From NCBI GenBank assembly GCA_003497135.1, contig DNKR01000047.1, positions 1-5,740 of the forward strand: a DNA stretch of 5,740 bases. Direction: 5' to 3'. Source of the stretch: Candidatus Uhrbacteria bacterium. Its GTDB lineage: Bacteria > Patescibacteriota > Patescibacteriia > UBA9934 > UBA9568. The number at the start of each line of letters is the position of its first letter. Position 1 is the stretch's first letter. Below the pieces are notes generated by a model that did not search any database, was not told the origin of the DNA, and was given only the letters and a program-made list of their open reading frames with translations. Positions 1-5,724 of the stretch are shown piece by piece. The position numbers and the translations under genes are program-made.

Positions 1-72
1 AGCGGGTAACGGGACTCGAACCCGTCTCCCCTGCTTGGAAGGCAGGGATAATAGCCACTATACGATACCCGC
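1..72 (-). tRNA. tRNA-Gly (anticodon UCC)
   Basis: Read on the minus strand, this folds into a full tRNA cloverleaf. The acceptor stem GCGGGTA pairs with TACCCGC, and position 1 is the unpaired discriminator U typical of bacterial tRNA-Gly. The anticodon stem CCTGC/GCAGG encloses the loop CTTCCAA, giving anticodon TCC (window bases 37-39), which reads GGA and GGG codons. The T arm is ACGGG/CCCGT around TTCGAGT, matching the conserved GGTTCGANTCC box. The D arm is short and AU-rich. The window begins at the discriminator base, so whether the 3' CCA is encoded cannot be seen. The anticodon is UCC rather than UCA, so this is ordinary tRNA-Gly and not the UGA-reading glycine tRNA of Gracilibacteria/SR1. 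Confidence 0.97.
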
Positions 73-82
73 AAACACAAAA

Positions 83-111
83 AGAATAGCAGTTTTATTA
101 TCCAAGGTCAA
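83..111 (-). promoter_or_regulatory. Sigma70-type promoter of the tRNA-Gly gene
   Basis: On the minus strand there is a -35 box TTGACC (5 of 6 to consensus, bases 106-111), a spacer of exactly 17 bp, and a -10 box TATTCT (4 of 6, bases 83-88). The -10 is preceded by TGC, giving an extended -10. The -10 box ends 10 nt before the mature tRNA 5' end, so transcription would start about 3 nt upstream of the tRNA, leaving a very short leader for RNase P. Box quality, spacing and position agree, so this is the best-supported promoter in the window. It implies the tRNA need not be cotranscribed with the methyltransferase upstream. Confidence 0.75.
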
Positions 112-130
112 TTAGCGGTTTGGGCGCTAA
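112..130 (-). terminator. Small hairpin between the methyltransferase gene and the tRNA promoter (weak terminator candidate)
   Basis: TTAGCG (112-117) and CGCTAA (125-130) form a perfect 6-bp inverted repeat around a 7-nt loop. It starts 22 nt after the methyltransferase stop and abuts the -35 box of the tRNA promoter. The position suits a terminator for the minus-strand operon. However, the downstream sequence on that strand is not a T run and the stem is only 6 bp, so intrinsic termination would be weak. It could equally be a chance palindrome. Confidence 0.25.
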
Positions 131-152
131 AATACAATACCACAATGAAGTT

Positions 153-692
153 TTACGCAACCCTCACAGCAATAAAACCCCAATGGCTGGTGCCTGCATT
201 AAAAATTTTATCTATTTTGAAATTTTTTGAAGCAAATAATTTAATCGATTCTTCTTTTGACACGCGGTCTTCTTGCTTTGGGCCAAGACCAAAAATAGCT
301 CCGCTTGGTTTCCAATCAACAACAACCACTTTGCCGCTGACTTTTGCCAAACGAAGCGCCTCTGAAGCAATTTTGTCTTTGTGTTTTGAAATTCCCAAAT
401 TGTTTACAATAAGCACAATATCCTGCGATGAACTTGGCAGATTTACACCGTTTTCGCGCTCAATATCGCCTTGCAGATATTGTATGTTTGAAAGCCCTTC
501 AAGCAATGCCCGGCTCTCTATACCTGAAAGCGCTGATTGCTGAATATCAACTGCGCACACTGACCCATTTTCACCAACAATACGCGATGCAGGAATAACA
601 AAATGCCCGACATTTCCAGCACCAAGATCAGTAACTGACATTCCTTGCGCCAATTGTGCTTGTTCTAACACGAATTTTGGGTCTAAAAGCAT
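153..692 (-). CDS. Class I SAM-dependent methyltransferase (Methyltransf_25/31-like)
   Basis: This 179-residue protein has the Rossmann-fold signatures of class I SAM methyltransferases. Motif I is VTDLGAGNVGHF (residues 20-31), the glycine-rich SAM loop. The strand VCAVD ends in Asp49, the expected ribose-binding acid, and QGD with Asp76 is the likely adenine contact. The hydrophobic strand DIVLIVNNLG (about 91-100) sits at the motif IV position. After it comes GKVVVVDWKPS and a GP..EDRVSKEE segment, a pattern seen in small UbiE-like bacterial and archaeal methyltransferases. Length is normal for a stand-alone catalytic domain without a substrate domain, so the substrate cannot be named. It starts at ATG 692, 9 nt after the stop of the membrane-protein gene, which suggests one transcript. 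No Shine-Dalgarno sequence precedes the start; the region is A/T-rich. The stop is TAA. The methyltransferase call is firm; any specific symbol such as ubiE would be a guess. Confidence 0.88.
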   Translation of the reverse strand: MLLDPKFVLEQAQLAQGMSVTDLGAGNVGHFVIPASRIVGENGSVCAVDIQQSALSGIESRALLEGLSNIQYLQGDIERENGVNLPSSSQDIVLIVNNLGISKHKDKIASEALRLAKVSGKVVVVDWKPSGAIFGLGPKQEDRVSKEESIKLFASKNFKIDKIFNAGTSHWGFIAVRVA

Positions 693-701
693 ATTTTATT
701 G

Positions 702-953
702 CTAAGTTGCGCCAAAAAATCGGCCTATTGTTCCAATTAATATATCTCCCAAAAGATTAGCGGCCAGAAACACTCCGATAATAACAACGACTATGCCTAA
801 AAGCTTATAAAACAACCTTGTACCGCCTTCCACTCCAAGATGCCGTTCAGCCCACTCAACCCTGCCGAAAATACTCAAATACCATTCTGTTTTCCATGTC
901 ATTGAAAATCCTATTGCGGCTATTAAGAGGCCGAAAAAAATGCGTAAAAACAT
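702..953 (-). CDS. Small two-helix membrane protein of unknown function
   Basis: This 83-residue protein has two hydrophobic segments. The first follows the start (about residues 1-18, FLRIFFGLLIAAIGFSMTW); the second is about residues 49-68 (LLGIVVVIIGVFLAANLL). They are joined by a polar, aromatic-rich stretch containing WYLSIFGRVEWAERHLG and the glycine pair of GVEGG before TRLFYK. This suggests a helical hairpin with a conserved-looking linker. I recognise the general type from Patescibacteria genomes but know no function. A longer reading frame opens at TTG 977, but that codon overlaps the -10 region of a strong-looking promoter, so ATG 953 is chosen, leaving a leader of only about 5-6 nt. 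The gene is followed after 9 nt by the methyltransferase, probably in the same operon. The stop is TAG. It could be a membrane partner of the methyltransferase, but nothing in the sequence proves that. Confidence 0.75.
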   Translation of the reverse strand: MFLRIFFGLLIAAIGFSMTWKTEWYLSIFGRVEWAERHLGVEGGTRLFYKLLGIVVVIIGVFLAANLLGDILIGTIGRFFGAT

Positions 954-965
954 ATACTTTGTTGG

Positions 966-994
966 ATTATAACACAATAAGGCAACAGGAACAA
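966..994 (-). promoter_or_regulatory. Extended -10 promoter of the membrane-protein/methyltransferase operon
   Basis: On the minus strand there is a perfect -10 box TATAAT (bases 966-971) preceded by TGT, a perfect extended -10 (TGnTATAAT). At 17 bp spacing the -35 position reads TTGTTC (989-994), matching consensus only in TTG, which is tolerable with an extended -10. The predicted start lies near base 959, leaving a leader of about 5-6 nt before ATG 953. The message would be nearly leaderless, consistent with the absence of a Shine-Dalgarno sequence. Confidence 0.65.
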
Positions 995-1038
995 ACTTTT
1001 CGCTTTAATAAGCCAAAAATTCATGCACACATTGGCTG

Positions 1039-1067
1039 TACTCAAAATGCGCAAAATAAGGTAAAAT
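1039..1067 (+). promoter_or_regulatory. Probable promoter of the large surface-protein gene
   Basis: The -10 candidate is TAAAAT (1062-1067, 5 of 6 to TATAAT). At 17 bp spacing the -35 position reads TACTCA (1039-1044), only 3 of 6. A better-looking TTGGCT at 1032-1037 is 24 bp from the -10, too far to pair with it. Transcription would start near 1074, giving a leader of about 19 nt to ATG 1093. The upstream in-frame ATG at 1066 overlaps this -10 box, so if the promoter is real that ATG is not in the message. Confidence is moderate because only the -10 is good. Confidence 0.42.
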
Positions 1068-1092
1068 GTTTAGCAGTAATAAAACAATCATT

Positions 1093-1194
1093 ATGATCCA
1101 GATTCGCAAGGACTTTTTTGCGAAATTCCATCTGCGTTCGGCTGTTATTTTGGCATTATTTTTAATAATCTTTTTCGGGCTCGCATCAATCACA
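1093..1194 (+). other. Signal peptide or N-terminal membrane anchor of the giant protein
   Basis: The first 15 residues carry five basic side chains counting His (IRK, AK, HLR). They are followed by an uninterrupted hydrophobic run from about residue 16 to 33 (SAVILALFLIIFFGLAS). Gly-Leu-Ala at 29-31 is a plausible signal peptidase I site. The core is long enough that it could instead stay uncleaved as an N-terminal anchor. There is no lipobox cysteine, so it is not a lipoprotein. Sec export is well supported; cleavage is uncertain. Confidence 0.8.
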
Positions 1195-4100
1195 AACATT
1201 TTTCCAAAAGCCGCTTCTGTTATCTTTCCAGAAGATTTTTCAACCGTAGTTTATAAATTACAAACTACCGATGGCGGACTTTGGGTCGGCGGCGGCGTAT
1301 TTACTGCCGATACCACGCCAAGTGTTCAAACTTCATTTAAAAACCCTACTCCGGGATATGGCTTTTGGGATGACGTTGATTTTGTTGACGACCAAATCGG
1401 CTGGCTTTTGGACAGCAGAACAATAATGAAAACCACTGACGGCGGCGTTGATTGGATACAACAACAAACAGCAATCGCAAGCGTGACAAGCTTTGTGAAA
1501 TTATCAGTGGTTTCAGGCGCGGTTGCTTACATCGCGACCATTGATGAAAAAATTATTAAAACAACTAATGGCGGTACTACTTGGGGAAATGTAATCTTTG
1601 ACGATACGGATTTTGAAGACGACGCGTATCAGTTCAGCGCGATTGACTGCATTGACGCTGATACATGTTTTGTTAGCGGAGGTTCGGAAGATGACACCGC
1701 TTTCTTCTTGATCAGTACGACTGATGGCTTTGATACATTTTCAGTTGATTGGGATCCGGGCGTTGATGATTGCAAAATCACAGATGTAATTGATATTGAT
1801 TTCACTGACGCGACCACTGGCTGGTTTATTGGAGATGATGAAATTTGCAAAACAGAAGATGGCGGACTGAATTTTACTGCCGAGGTTACCGGAGCCGCAA
1901 CAACTTTTGCTGATCTTGAAATGTTTGATGATTTAACCGGCTGGGCTGTTGGAAGCGGCGGAAAGGTTTACGCAACACAAGACGGCGACACTTGGGCCAC
2001 GCAGACTTGTAGCGGGTGCGGCGATCTGGCCTCGATTGATTCAGCCAGCGCCACGCATGTCTGGATATCTGACGAAACAAACGACCGAATGATTATATCC
2101 ACTGTTGGCGGCGAGGGCGACAATTGGCAAAATACGCAATCATTACCAATAACATTTGACGGCCCCCTTGCCCTTGATGTTGTTTCTACAACAAACGCTT
2201 TTGTCATCGGTTCTCTAAATAATGATCTCACCAAAACAATAAATGGCATTGCTTGGACCGATGCAACTTTTAACCCAACGGTCGGGGCATCTGTTGATGA
2301 TATTGATTTTTCCACGCTTGGAACAAACGGCTGGGCTGTTTCTGGTAATTCAATAGTATATTCAACGGACAGTGGCGAGACATGGGACGATGGCGATGTG
2401 TCTGCTCTTCCGGGTATTTTATTTAATTCTGTTGATTTTGTGGATGACAATGATGGCTGGGCTGTCGGAAACGGTTCAACTATCGCGTATTCGTCTAACG
2501 CGGGACTAGGTTGGGCGGCGCAAGTAACTGATGGGGGCGCACCCGGAACTTTTTCAAGCGTTAGCGTTGACCCTTCTTGCGCTTCGCCTGCTTCGCCTCC
2601 CGCATGCGTGGTAATTGCTGGAGGAACAGGAAATGTTTATTATACAGCTGATGGAGGCGCTACAAATTGGCATAATTCAGATGTGGTGGTAAATATCAAT
2701 GCAGTCCAAATGTTGGACAGCTTGAATGGAATTGCAGTAAGCGATAGTGGGAAGATATTTAGAACAGAAAATGCCGGCGTTAATTTTGTAGAAGTTTACG
2801 ATGCCGGCGCAGTGAGTTTAAAGGGTATTGGTTTTGCTTTTCCAACAACAGTTGGAATTGTTGTTGGAAGTTCTGGGACTATTTTACGAACCGAAGACGC
2901 TGGAGCAACCTGGGCGCCGGTTGCAAATCCTTCCGGCGGCGAGACATTTGAAGAAGTTTCATTTTATAATGCGAGCGATGGTTTTATTGTAAGCAGTACA
3001 ACCGGCGGCGCTCCCATTGGCGGGGAGGTATTAATTACAAGCAATGGCGGCGCAACTTGGACAGAATCAGATGAAAGTTATGTGGCTTTTAATTCTGTAA
3101 AAGCTCTTGATGCCGCAACGATTTGGATAACCGGCGCAAATGGCGTAATTTCTAAATCGTACATAGCGCCAGTAACAGAAACTGCTGGGTTCGCTTACTC
3201 AACAACAGTTGACGATACTGCTGAAGATATTGTTGAAGTAACACTCACAGCCGATGACAGTGCCTCTCCAATCAACACGGGTTTTCGTTACGCCGTTTCC
3301 AATAATGGCGGAAATGATTTTTATGAAGTTGAACCTTGTGAAATTGAACCGTGCGAGCCATTTCGTTTTCCCGGATATGGATCGGATTTGCGCTTTCAAG
3401 TAATTGCGTTTTCTGGCTCGCTCACAGATGTTCCGGTTCTTAATGACCTGACGCTTGACTACACCACCAATGCCGCGCCGGATGTTCCAACATTTTCAGC
3501 GCCGGCTGATAGCGCAACCGGTGTTTCCACAACCGGAACTGTTTTCACTTTTTCAGCAACTGATGCAGACAGCAATGATATTTATTATGTTTTGGATATT
3601 GCGACAGACGCGGCGTTTACTAATGTTCGCCATCATTTTGATCAACGCCAAAATGGAACCGGCTGGAGCCAAGACGGGCCATACAATTCCGGAAGCCCTG
3701 CGACTTTTACTTTGCCTGACAGCGCTCAACTTGCAGGAAGCACAACTTATTACGCGCGCGTTATTGCAATAGACACTTTTGAATCGTCCGCAACATCAAC
3801 GGCAATTTCATTTTCAACAACCGAATCCGAGCCGGTAACTGATCCGTTTGATTCATACTCGTTGTTTAACCTTGATACTTTAACAGCACAACTTACTGCT
3901 TCTGCGGCGCGTTTTAGCGATGCGATGTTTGATGACGCCGGCGCCGTAACAATGCAATTTTTACGTTCATTCGCGGCTGGCGCGGCAACCGTAGAACCAA
4001 AAGAAATCAGCGCACAAATTACTATGGATATTCTTGACCTTGACCGCGATGGAATTTTGGACTTTTTCCACGCCGGAACAGGATCAACCAATGTTAATTT

Positions 4101-5724
4101 TTTGGAAAATTATTTTTGGCCCAGCGGTTGTGGCGGTTGTCTGAATGTTAATGTCACTGCCCAGGGAAACGTCAATGATCTTGACCATGGTAATTTTAAT
4201 AATGATTCGTATATTGATTTGGTTATCGCATCTTCTGCCGGTATAAAAATCGTTTCGTTTGGAGACGCGGCGGACACTGAGCTGGCAATTGGCGCAACAA
4301 CCGATGTTGAAGTGGCGGACATTGACCGAGACGGCAAGGATGAAATTATTGTTTCTGGCGATGAGTTGTTAATGGAACCGATTGTGGAGTTTGTTGGAGA
4401 GGGCACATATCAAACTTCAGCGCCAACCGATCTTGATACATCAAATTTAATTTCCGTAGCAGCGGACTTTGATTTAGACGGCGACATGGACATTGCGCAC
4501 GGGCAAACATCTGCTGCGAATGACCCGGGAAATCACTTGTATATTCGCGAAGCTGACGGAACATACACAAAAACCGTTAATGCTTTTGGCGCGGAAGACA
4601 CTGATGATTTTAAAATCGCTGATCTTGATTTAGACGGCGACATGGATGTTGTCCTTGTCTATAACGATGCTTTTGGAAATATTGATTTATATATTAACAA
4701 CGGAAGTGCAGAATTTACAACCGATCCGCTCAATTCATGGATTTTCGGCCAACAAATTAATAAAATAGTTCTGGCTGATGCTGATTTGGATGGCGACCCT
4801 GATTTATTTGTGGCGGGTGATGTTTCGCTTGAAATGCTGACAAATGAAGGCGATGGAACTTTTATGGATTTATTTCCAAGCGTTGTAGGTGGCGATATTA
4901 TAGGGCTCATGGTCAATGATGTTGACGGCAATGGTGGCGCAGACATTGTTTACGCAACCGCTGCAGCAGCAAATATTTTGCGCGATGATGTCGCATATGC
5001 AACGCAAGACACTGCGATCGCGGACTTTGGCGACAACATTGCCACGGGCGACATTGACGGCGACGGGGATATTGACGCGATTTCAAACACAAACGCGGAA
5101 GTTAATCAGCACATCAATAACGGCGACGGCACTTTTACAACCACTGAAATTTTGGCCGATGGTACACCGACTGTTGCGACCGCTGTCGCGCTCTACGATG
5201 TTGACGCGGACAGCGACTTGGACGCGATTTTCGGCACTGATACGCCAGTGCTTGCATTTAATCCGGGTACCGGATTTGACGGTGCATATACGGACACTTC
5301 TTTGGGCGCTTCAACTTACGCGCGTTATGTCTTTGGTGACCTTGATATTGACGGCGATGCGGATATTTTATTGCAAAAGGCCGCGGGTGGCATTGACTGG
5401 TTTAGAAATGACGGGGGCGAGACATTTACTGATCAGGGTGTCTTGGGTGTTGCTCCGCAGTTTGCAATCATGCTTGATTTTGATTTGGACGGCGACGCGG
5501 ATTCTTGGAAACTTACCAGTGATATTCACCCGTCTCAAAAAGGAACATGGACCGAACAAAATGATGGTGGTCTTGTTTTTTCAAACGACAGTCAGTTGTT
5601 CAACAAAACCGTGGGCGAGCGCGATCACACGCTTGGCGTGACCGCGGATTTTGACAATGACGGCGACGTGGATATCAACGACTACAACACCTTCAAACAG
5701 AACTGGGGAAAGAGTTGTCAGTAG
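1093..5724 (+). CDS. Giant exported mosaic protein: Ycf48/BNR-like repeats, FN3-like module, FG-GAP/VCBS repeats, dockerin-like C-terminus
   Basis: This protein of 1543 residues is probably displayed at or released from the cell surface. In order it has: a signal peptide or anchor (about 1-34); about a dozen Asp-box repeats of Ycf48/BNR type (about 57-693); a beta-sandwich module (about 698-791) with two close cysteines; a fibronectin-III-like module (about 793-912); an FG-GAP/VCBS region with eleven Asp-rich calcium-type loops (about 982-1470); and one dockerin-like EF-hand loop near the end (about 1519-1539). There is no catalytic signature, C-terminal transmembrane helix or LPXTG signal, so binding or scaffolding is more likely than enzymatic activity. 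Asp is very abundant and the protein should be strongly acidic and calcium-dependent. Thirteen cysteines form six local pairs plus one next to the C-terminus. ATG 1093 is chosen over in-frame ATG 1066 because the latter overlaps the likely -10 box and 1093 gives a classic signal-peptide n-region (IRK..FAKFHLR). No Shine-Dalgarno sequence is visible. The stop is TAG; no terminator is visible in the 16 bases left. Function as an adhesin is inference. Confidence 0.9.
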   Translation: MIQIRKDFFAKFHLRSAVILALFLIIFFGLASITNIFPKAASVIFPEDFSTVVYKLQTTDGGLWVGGGVFTADTTPSVQTSFKNPTPGYGFWDDVDFVDDQIGWLLDSRTIMKTTDGGVDWIQQQTAIASVTSFVKLSVVSGAVAYIATIDEKIIKTTNGGTTWGNVIFDDTDFEDDAYQFSAIDCIDADTCFVSGGSEDDTAFFLISTTDGFDTFSVDWDPGVDDCKITDVIDIDFTDATTGWFIGDDEICKTEDGGLNFTAEVTGAATTFADLEMFDDLTGWAVGSGGKVYATQDGDTWATQTCSGCGDLASIDSASATHVWISDETNDRMIISTVGGEGDNWQNTQSLPITFDGPLALDVVSTTNAFVIGSLNNDLTKTINGIAWTDATFNPTVGASVDDIDFSTLGTNGWAVSGNSIVYSTDSGETWDDGDVSALPGILFNSVDFVDDNDGWAVGNGSTIAYSSNAGLGWAAQVTDGGAPGTFSSVSVDPSCASPASPPACVVIAGGTGNVYYTADGGATNWHNSDVVVNINAVQMLDSLNGIAVSDSGKIFRTENAGVNFVEVYDAGAVSLKGIGFAFPTTVGIVVGSSGTILRTEDAGATWAPVANPSGGETFEEVSFYNASDGFIVSSTTGGAPIGGEVLITSNGGATWTESDESYVAFNSVKALDAATIWITGANGVISKSYIAPVTETAGFAYSTTVDDTAEDIVEVTLTADDSASPINTGFRYAVSNNGGNDFYEVEPCEIEPCEPFRFPGYGSDLRFQVIAFSGSLTDVPVLNDLTLDYTTNAAPDVPTFSAPADSATGVSTTGTVFTFSATDADSNDIYYVLDIATDAAFTNVRHHFDQRQNGTGWSQDGPYNSGSPATFTLPDSAQLAGSTTYYARVIAIDTFESSATSTAISFSTTESEPVTDPFDSYSLFNLDTLTAQLTASAARFSDAMFDDAGAVTMQFLRSFAAGAATVEPKEISAQITMDILDLDRDGILDFFHAGTGSTNVNFLENYFWPSGCGGCLNVNVTAQGNVNDLDHGNFNNDSYIDLVIASSAGIKIVSFGDAADTELAIGATTDVEVADIDRDGKDEIIVSGDELLMEPIVEFVGEGTYQTSAPTDLDTSNLISVAADFDLDGDMDIAHGQTSAANDPGNHLYIREADGTYTKTVNAFGAEDTDDFKIADLDLDGDMDVVLVYNDAFGNIDLYINNGSAEFTTDPLNSWIFGQQINKIVLADADLDGDPDLFVAGDVSLEMLTNEGDGTFMDLFPSVVGGDIIGLMVNDVDGNGGADIVYATAAAANILRDDVAYATQDTAIADFGDNIATGDIDGDGDIDAISNTNAEVNQHINNGDGTFTTTEILADGTPTVATAVALYDVDADSDLDAIFGTDTPVLAFNPGTGFDGAYTDTSLGASTYARYVFGDLDIDGDADILLQKAAGGIDWFRNDGGETFTDQGVLGVAPQFAIMLDFDLDGDADSWKLTSDIHPSQKGTWTEQNDGGLVFSNDSQLFNKTVGERDHTLGVTADFDNDGDVDINDYNTFKQNWGKSCQ
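1261..3171 (+). repeat. About a dozen Asp-box (Ycf48/BNR-like) beta-propeller repeats
   Basis: The recurring unit is a strand such as VDFVDD, then GWAVG, a short turn, an I.KT or IL.RT strand, and an Asp-box with the shape T-x-D/N-G-G-x-x-W. Clear Asp-boxes are TTDGGVDW (from 1432), TTNGGTTW, TEDGGLNF, TQDGDTW, STDSGETW (a textbook box), SSNAGLGW, TADGGATNW, TENAGVNF, TEDAGATW and TSNGGATW. Degenerate ones are TVGGEGDNW and TINGIAW. The strongest GWAVG strands are near 1939, 2329 and 2455. Spacing is irregular at roughly 100-200 bp. In known families such repeats build 6- to 8-bladed propellers, so twelve or more could be one large or two consecutive propellers. The similarity is to the photosystem assembly factor Ycf48 fold, but this gives no evidence of a photosynthetic role. 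Confidence 0.82.
3184..3465 (+). other. Beta-sandwich module with a CEIEPC pair
   Basis: Within the giant protein, residues about 698-791 lack Asp-boxes and read as alternating beta strands: VEVTLTADD, GFRYAVSNNGG, a compact PCEIEPC turn, LRFQVIAFSG and LNDLTLDY. The pattern 'artificial-looking ADDS..., VSNNGG..., LR...., PVLNDLTLDY' is common in secreted bacterial proteins, where it precedes Ig- or FN3-like modules. It is probably a structural spacer. The family name is not certain. Confidence 0.5.
3469..3828 (+). other. Fibronectin type III-like module
   Basis: Residues about 793-912 of the giant protein begin with the typical opener APDVPTFSAPADSATGVS. They continue with VFTFSATDAD, YYVLDIATDAAF, an inserted His/Asn-rich loop (RHHFDQRQNGTGW), then LAGSTTYYARVIAID and the closing strand TAISFSTTES. 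TTYYARVIAID is the characteristic FN3 F-strand. Such modules act as rigid spacers or protein-binding domains outside the cell. It separates the two repeat regions. Confidence 0.65.
4036..5502 (+). repeat. Eleven FG-GAP/VCBS-type Asp-rich calcium loops
   Basis: Loops of the shape D-x-D-x-D-G-x-x-D start at 4036 (DLDRDGILD), 4192 (degenerate, NFNNDSYID), 4318 (DIDRDGKDE), 4465 (DFDLDGDMD), 4621 (DLDLDGDMD), 4777 (DADLDGDPD), 4918 (DVDGNGGAD), 5050 (DIDGDGDID), 5197 (degenerate, DVDADSDLD), 5338 (DLDIDGDAD) and 5476 (DFDLDGDAD). Spacing is about 126-156 bp. Between loops, hydrophobic strands such as DLFVAGD, LYINNGSAEF and HINNGDGTF complete the FG-GAP/VCBS unit found in integrin-alpha-type propellers. 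In known members each loop binds one calcium. Eleven units exceed a standard seven-bladed propeller, so there may be one propeller plus extra units. Confidence 0.85.
4471..4646 (+). repeat. Exact 20-bp direct repeat in two adjacent calcium loops
   Basis: Bases 4471-4490 and 4627-4646 are identical over 20 bp, both encoding DLDGDM and the flanking bases of loops 4 and 5 of the FG-GAP region. The copies are 156 bp apart, exactly 52 codons, so the repeat preserves frame. The intervening sequences are not alike at DNA level. The identity suggests local duplication or gene conversion between units, although strong constraint on codon choice could contribute. Confidence 0.7.
5647..5721 (+). other. 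Single dockerin-like EF-hand loop at the C-terminus
   Basis: The last 25 residues of the giant protein read as DFDNDGDVD followed by INDYNTF and KQNWG. The form D-x-D-x-D-G-x-V-D-x-x-D-Y-x-x-F matches one half of a type I dockerin: a calcium loop followed directly by a helix. It differs from the FG-GAP loops because the hydrophobic strand after the loop is replaced by the D-Y-N-x-F helix. True dockerins have two such segments; only one is present here. The protein ends four residues later with KSCQ. It could dock to a partner or simply cap the protein. Confidence 0.7.

Noticed and set aside
145..543. A 132-codon plus-strand open frame opposite the methyltransferase
   Set aside because: The minus-strand frame has complete SAM-methyltransferase motifs, while this one has no domain-like sequence and ends inside the gene.
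1066..1092. Upstream in-frame ATG at 1066 as the start of the giant protein
   Set aside because: It overlaps the probable -10 box TAAAAT (1062-1067) and would put nine polar residues before a normal signal peptide. ATG 1093 gives a standard n-region. The alternative is not excluded, because the -35 box is weak.
954..1092. A hidden small gene, riboswitch or regulatory RNA in the divergent intergenic region
   Set aside because: Only about 139 bp are available, mostly used by the two promoters. Short frames here are shadows, and I see no strong hairpin or known RNA motif.
1968..2450. A 160-codon antisense open frame within the Asp-box region
   Set aside because: It is the mirror of the repeat-rich coding strand, with a low-complexity Ser/Val/Thr composition. 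The plus-strand gene has a clear domain content over the same bases.
1261..3171. A photosynthesis-related (Ycf48/HCF136) function or a sialidase function
   Set aside because: Asp-boxes and GWAVG strands define only the propeller fold. There is no photosynthetic context, and I saw no sialidase catalytic signature such as an FRIP motif.
4916..5641. A 241-codon open frame on the plus strand overlapping the end of the giant gene in another frame
   Set aside because: It lies wholly inside the FG-GAP region, where repetitive Asp and Gly codons (GAT/GAC/GGC) avoid stops in the shifted frame. Its translation is rich in Thr, Leu and Arg with no recognisable domain.
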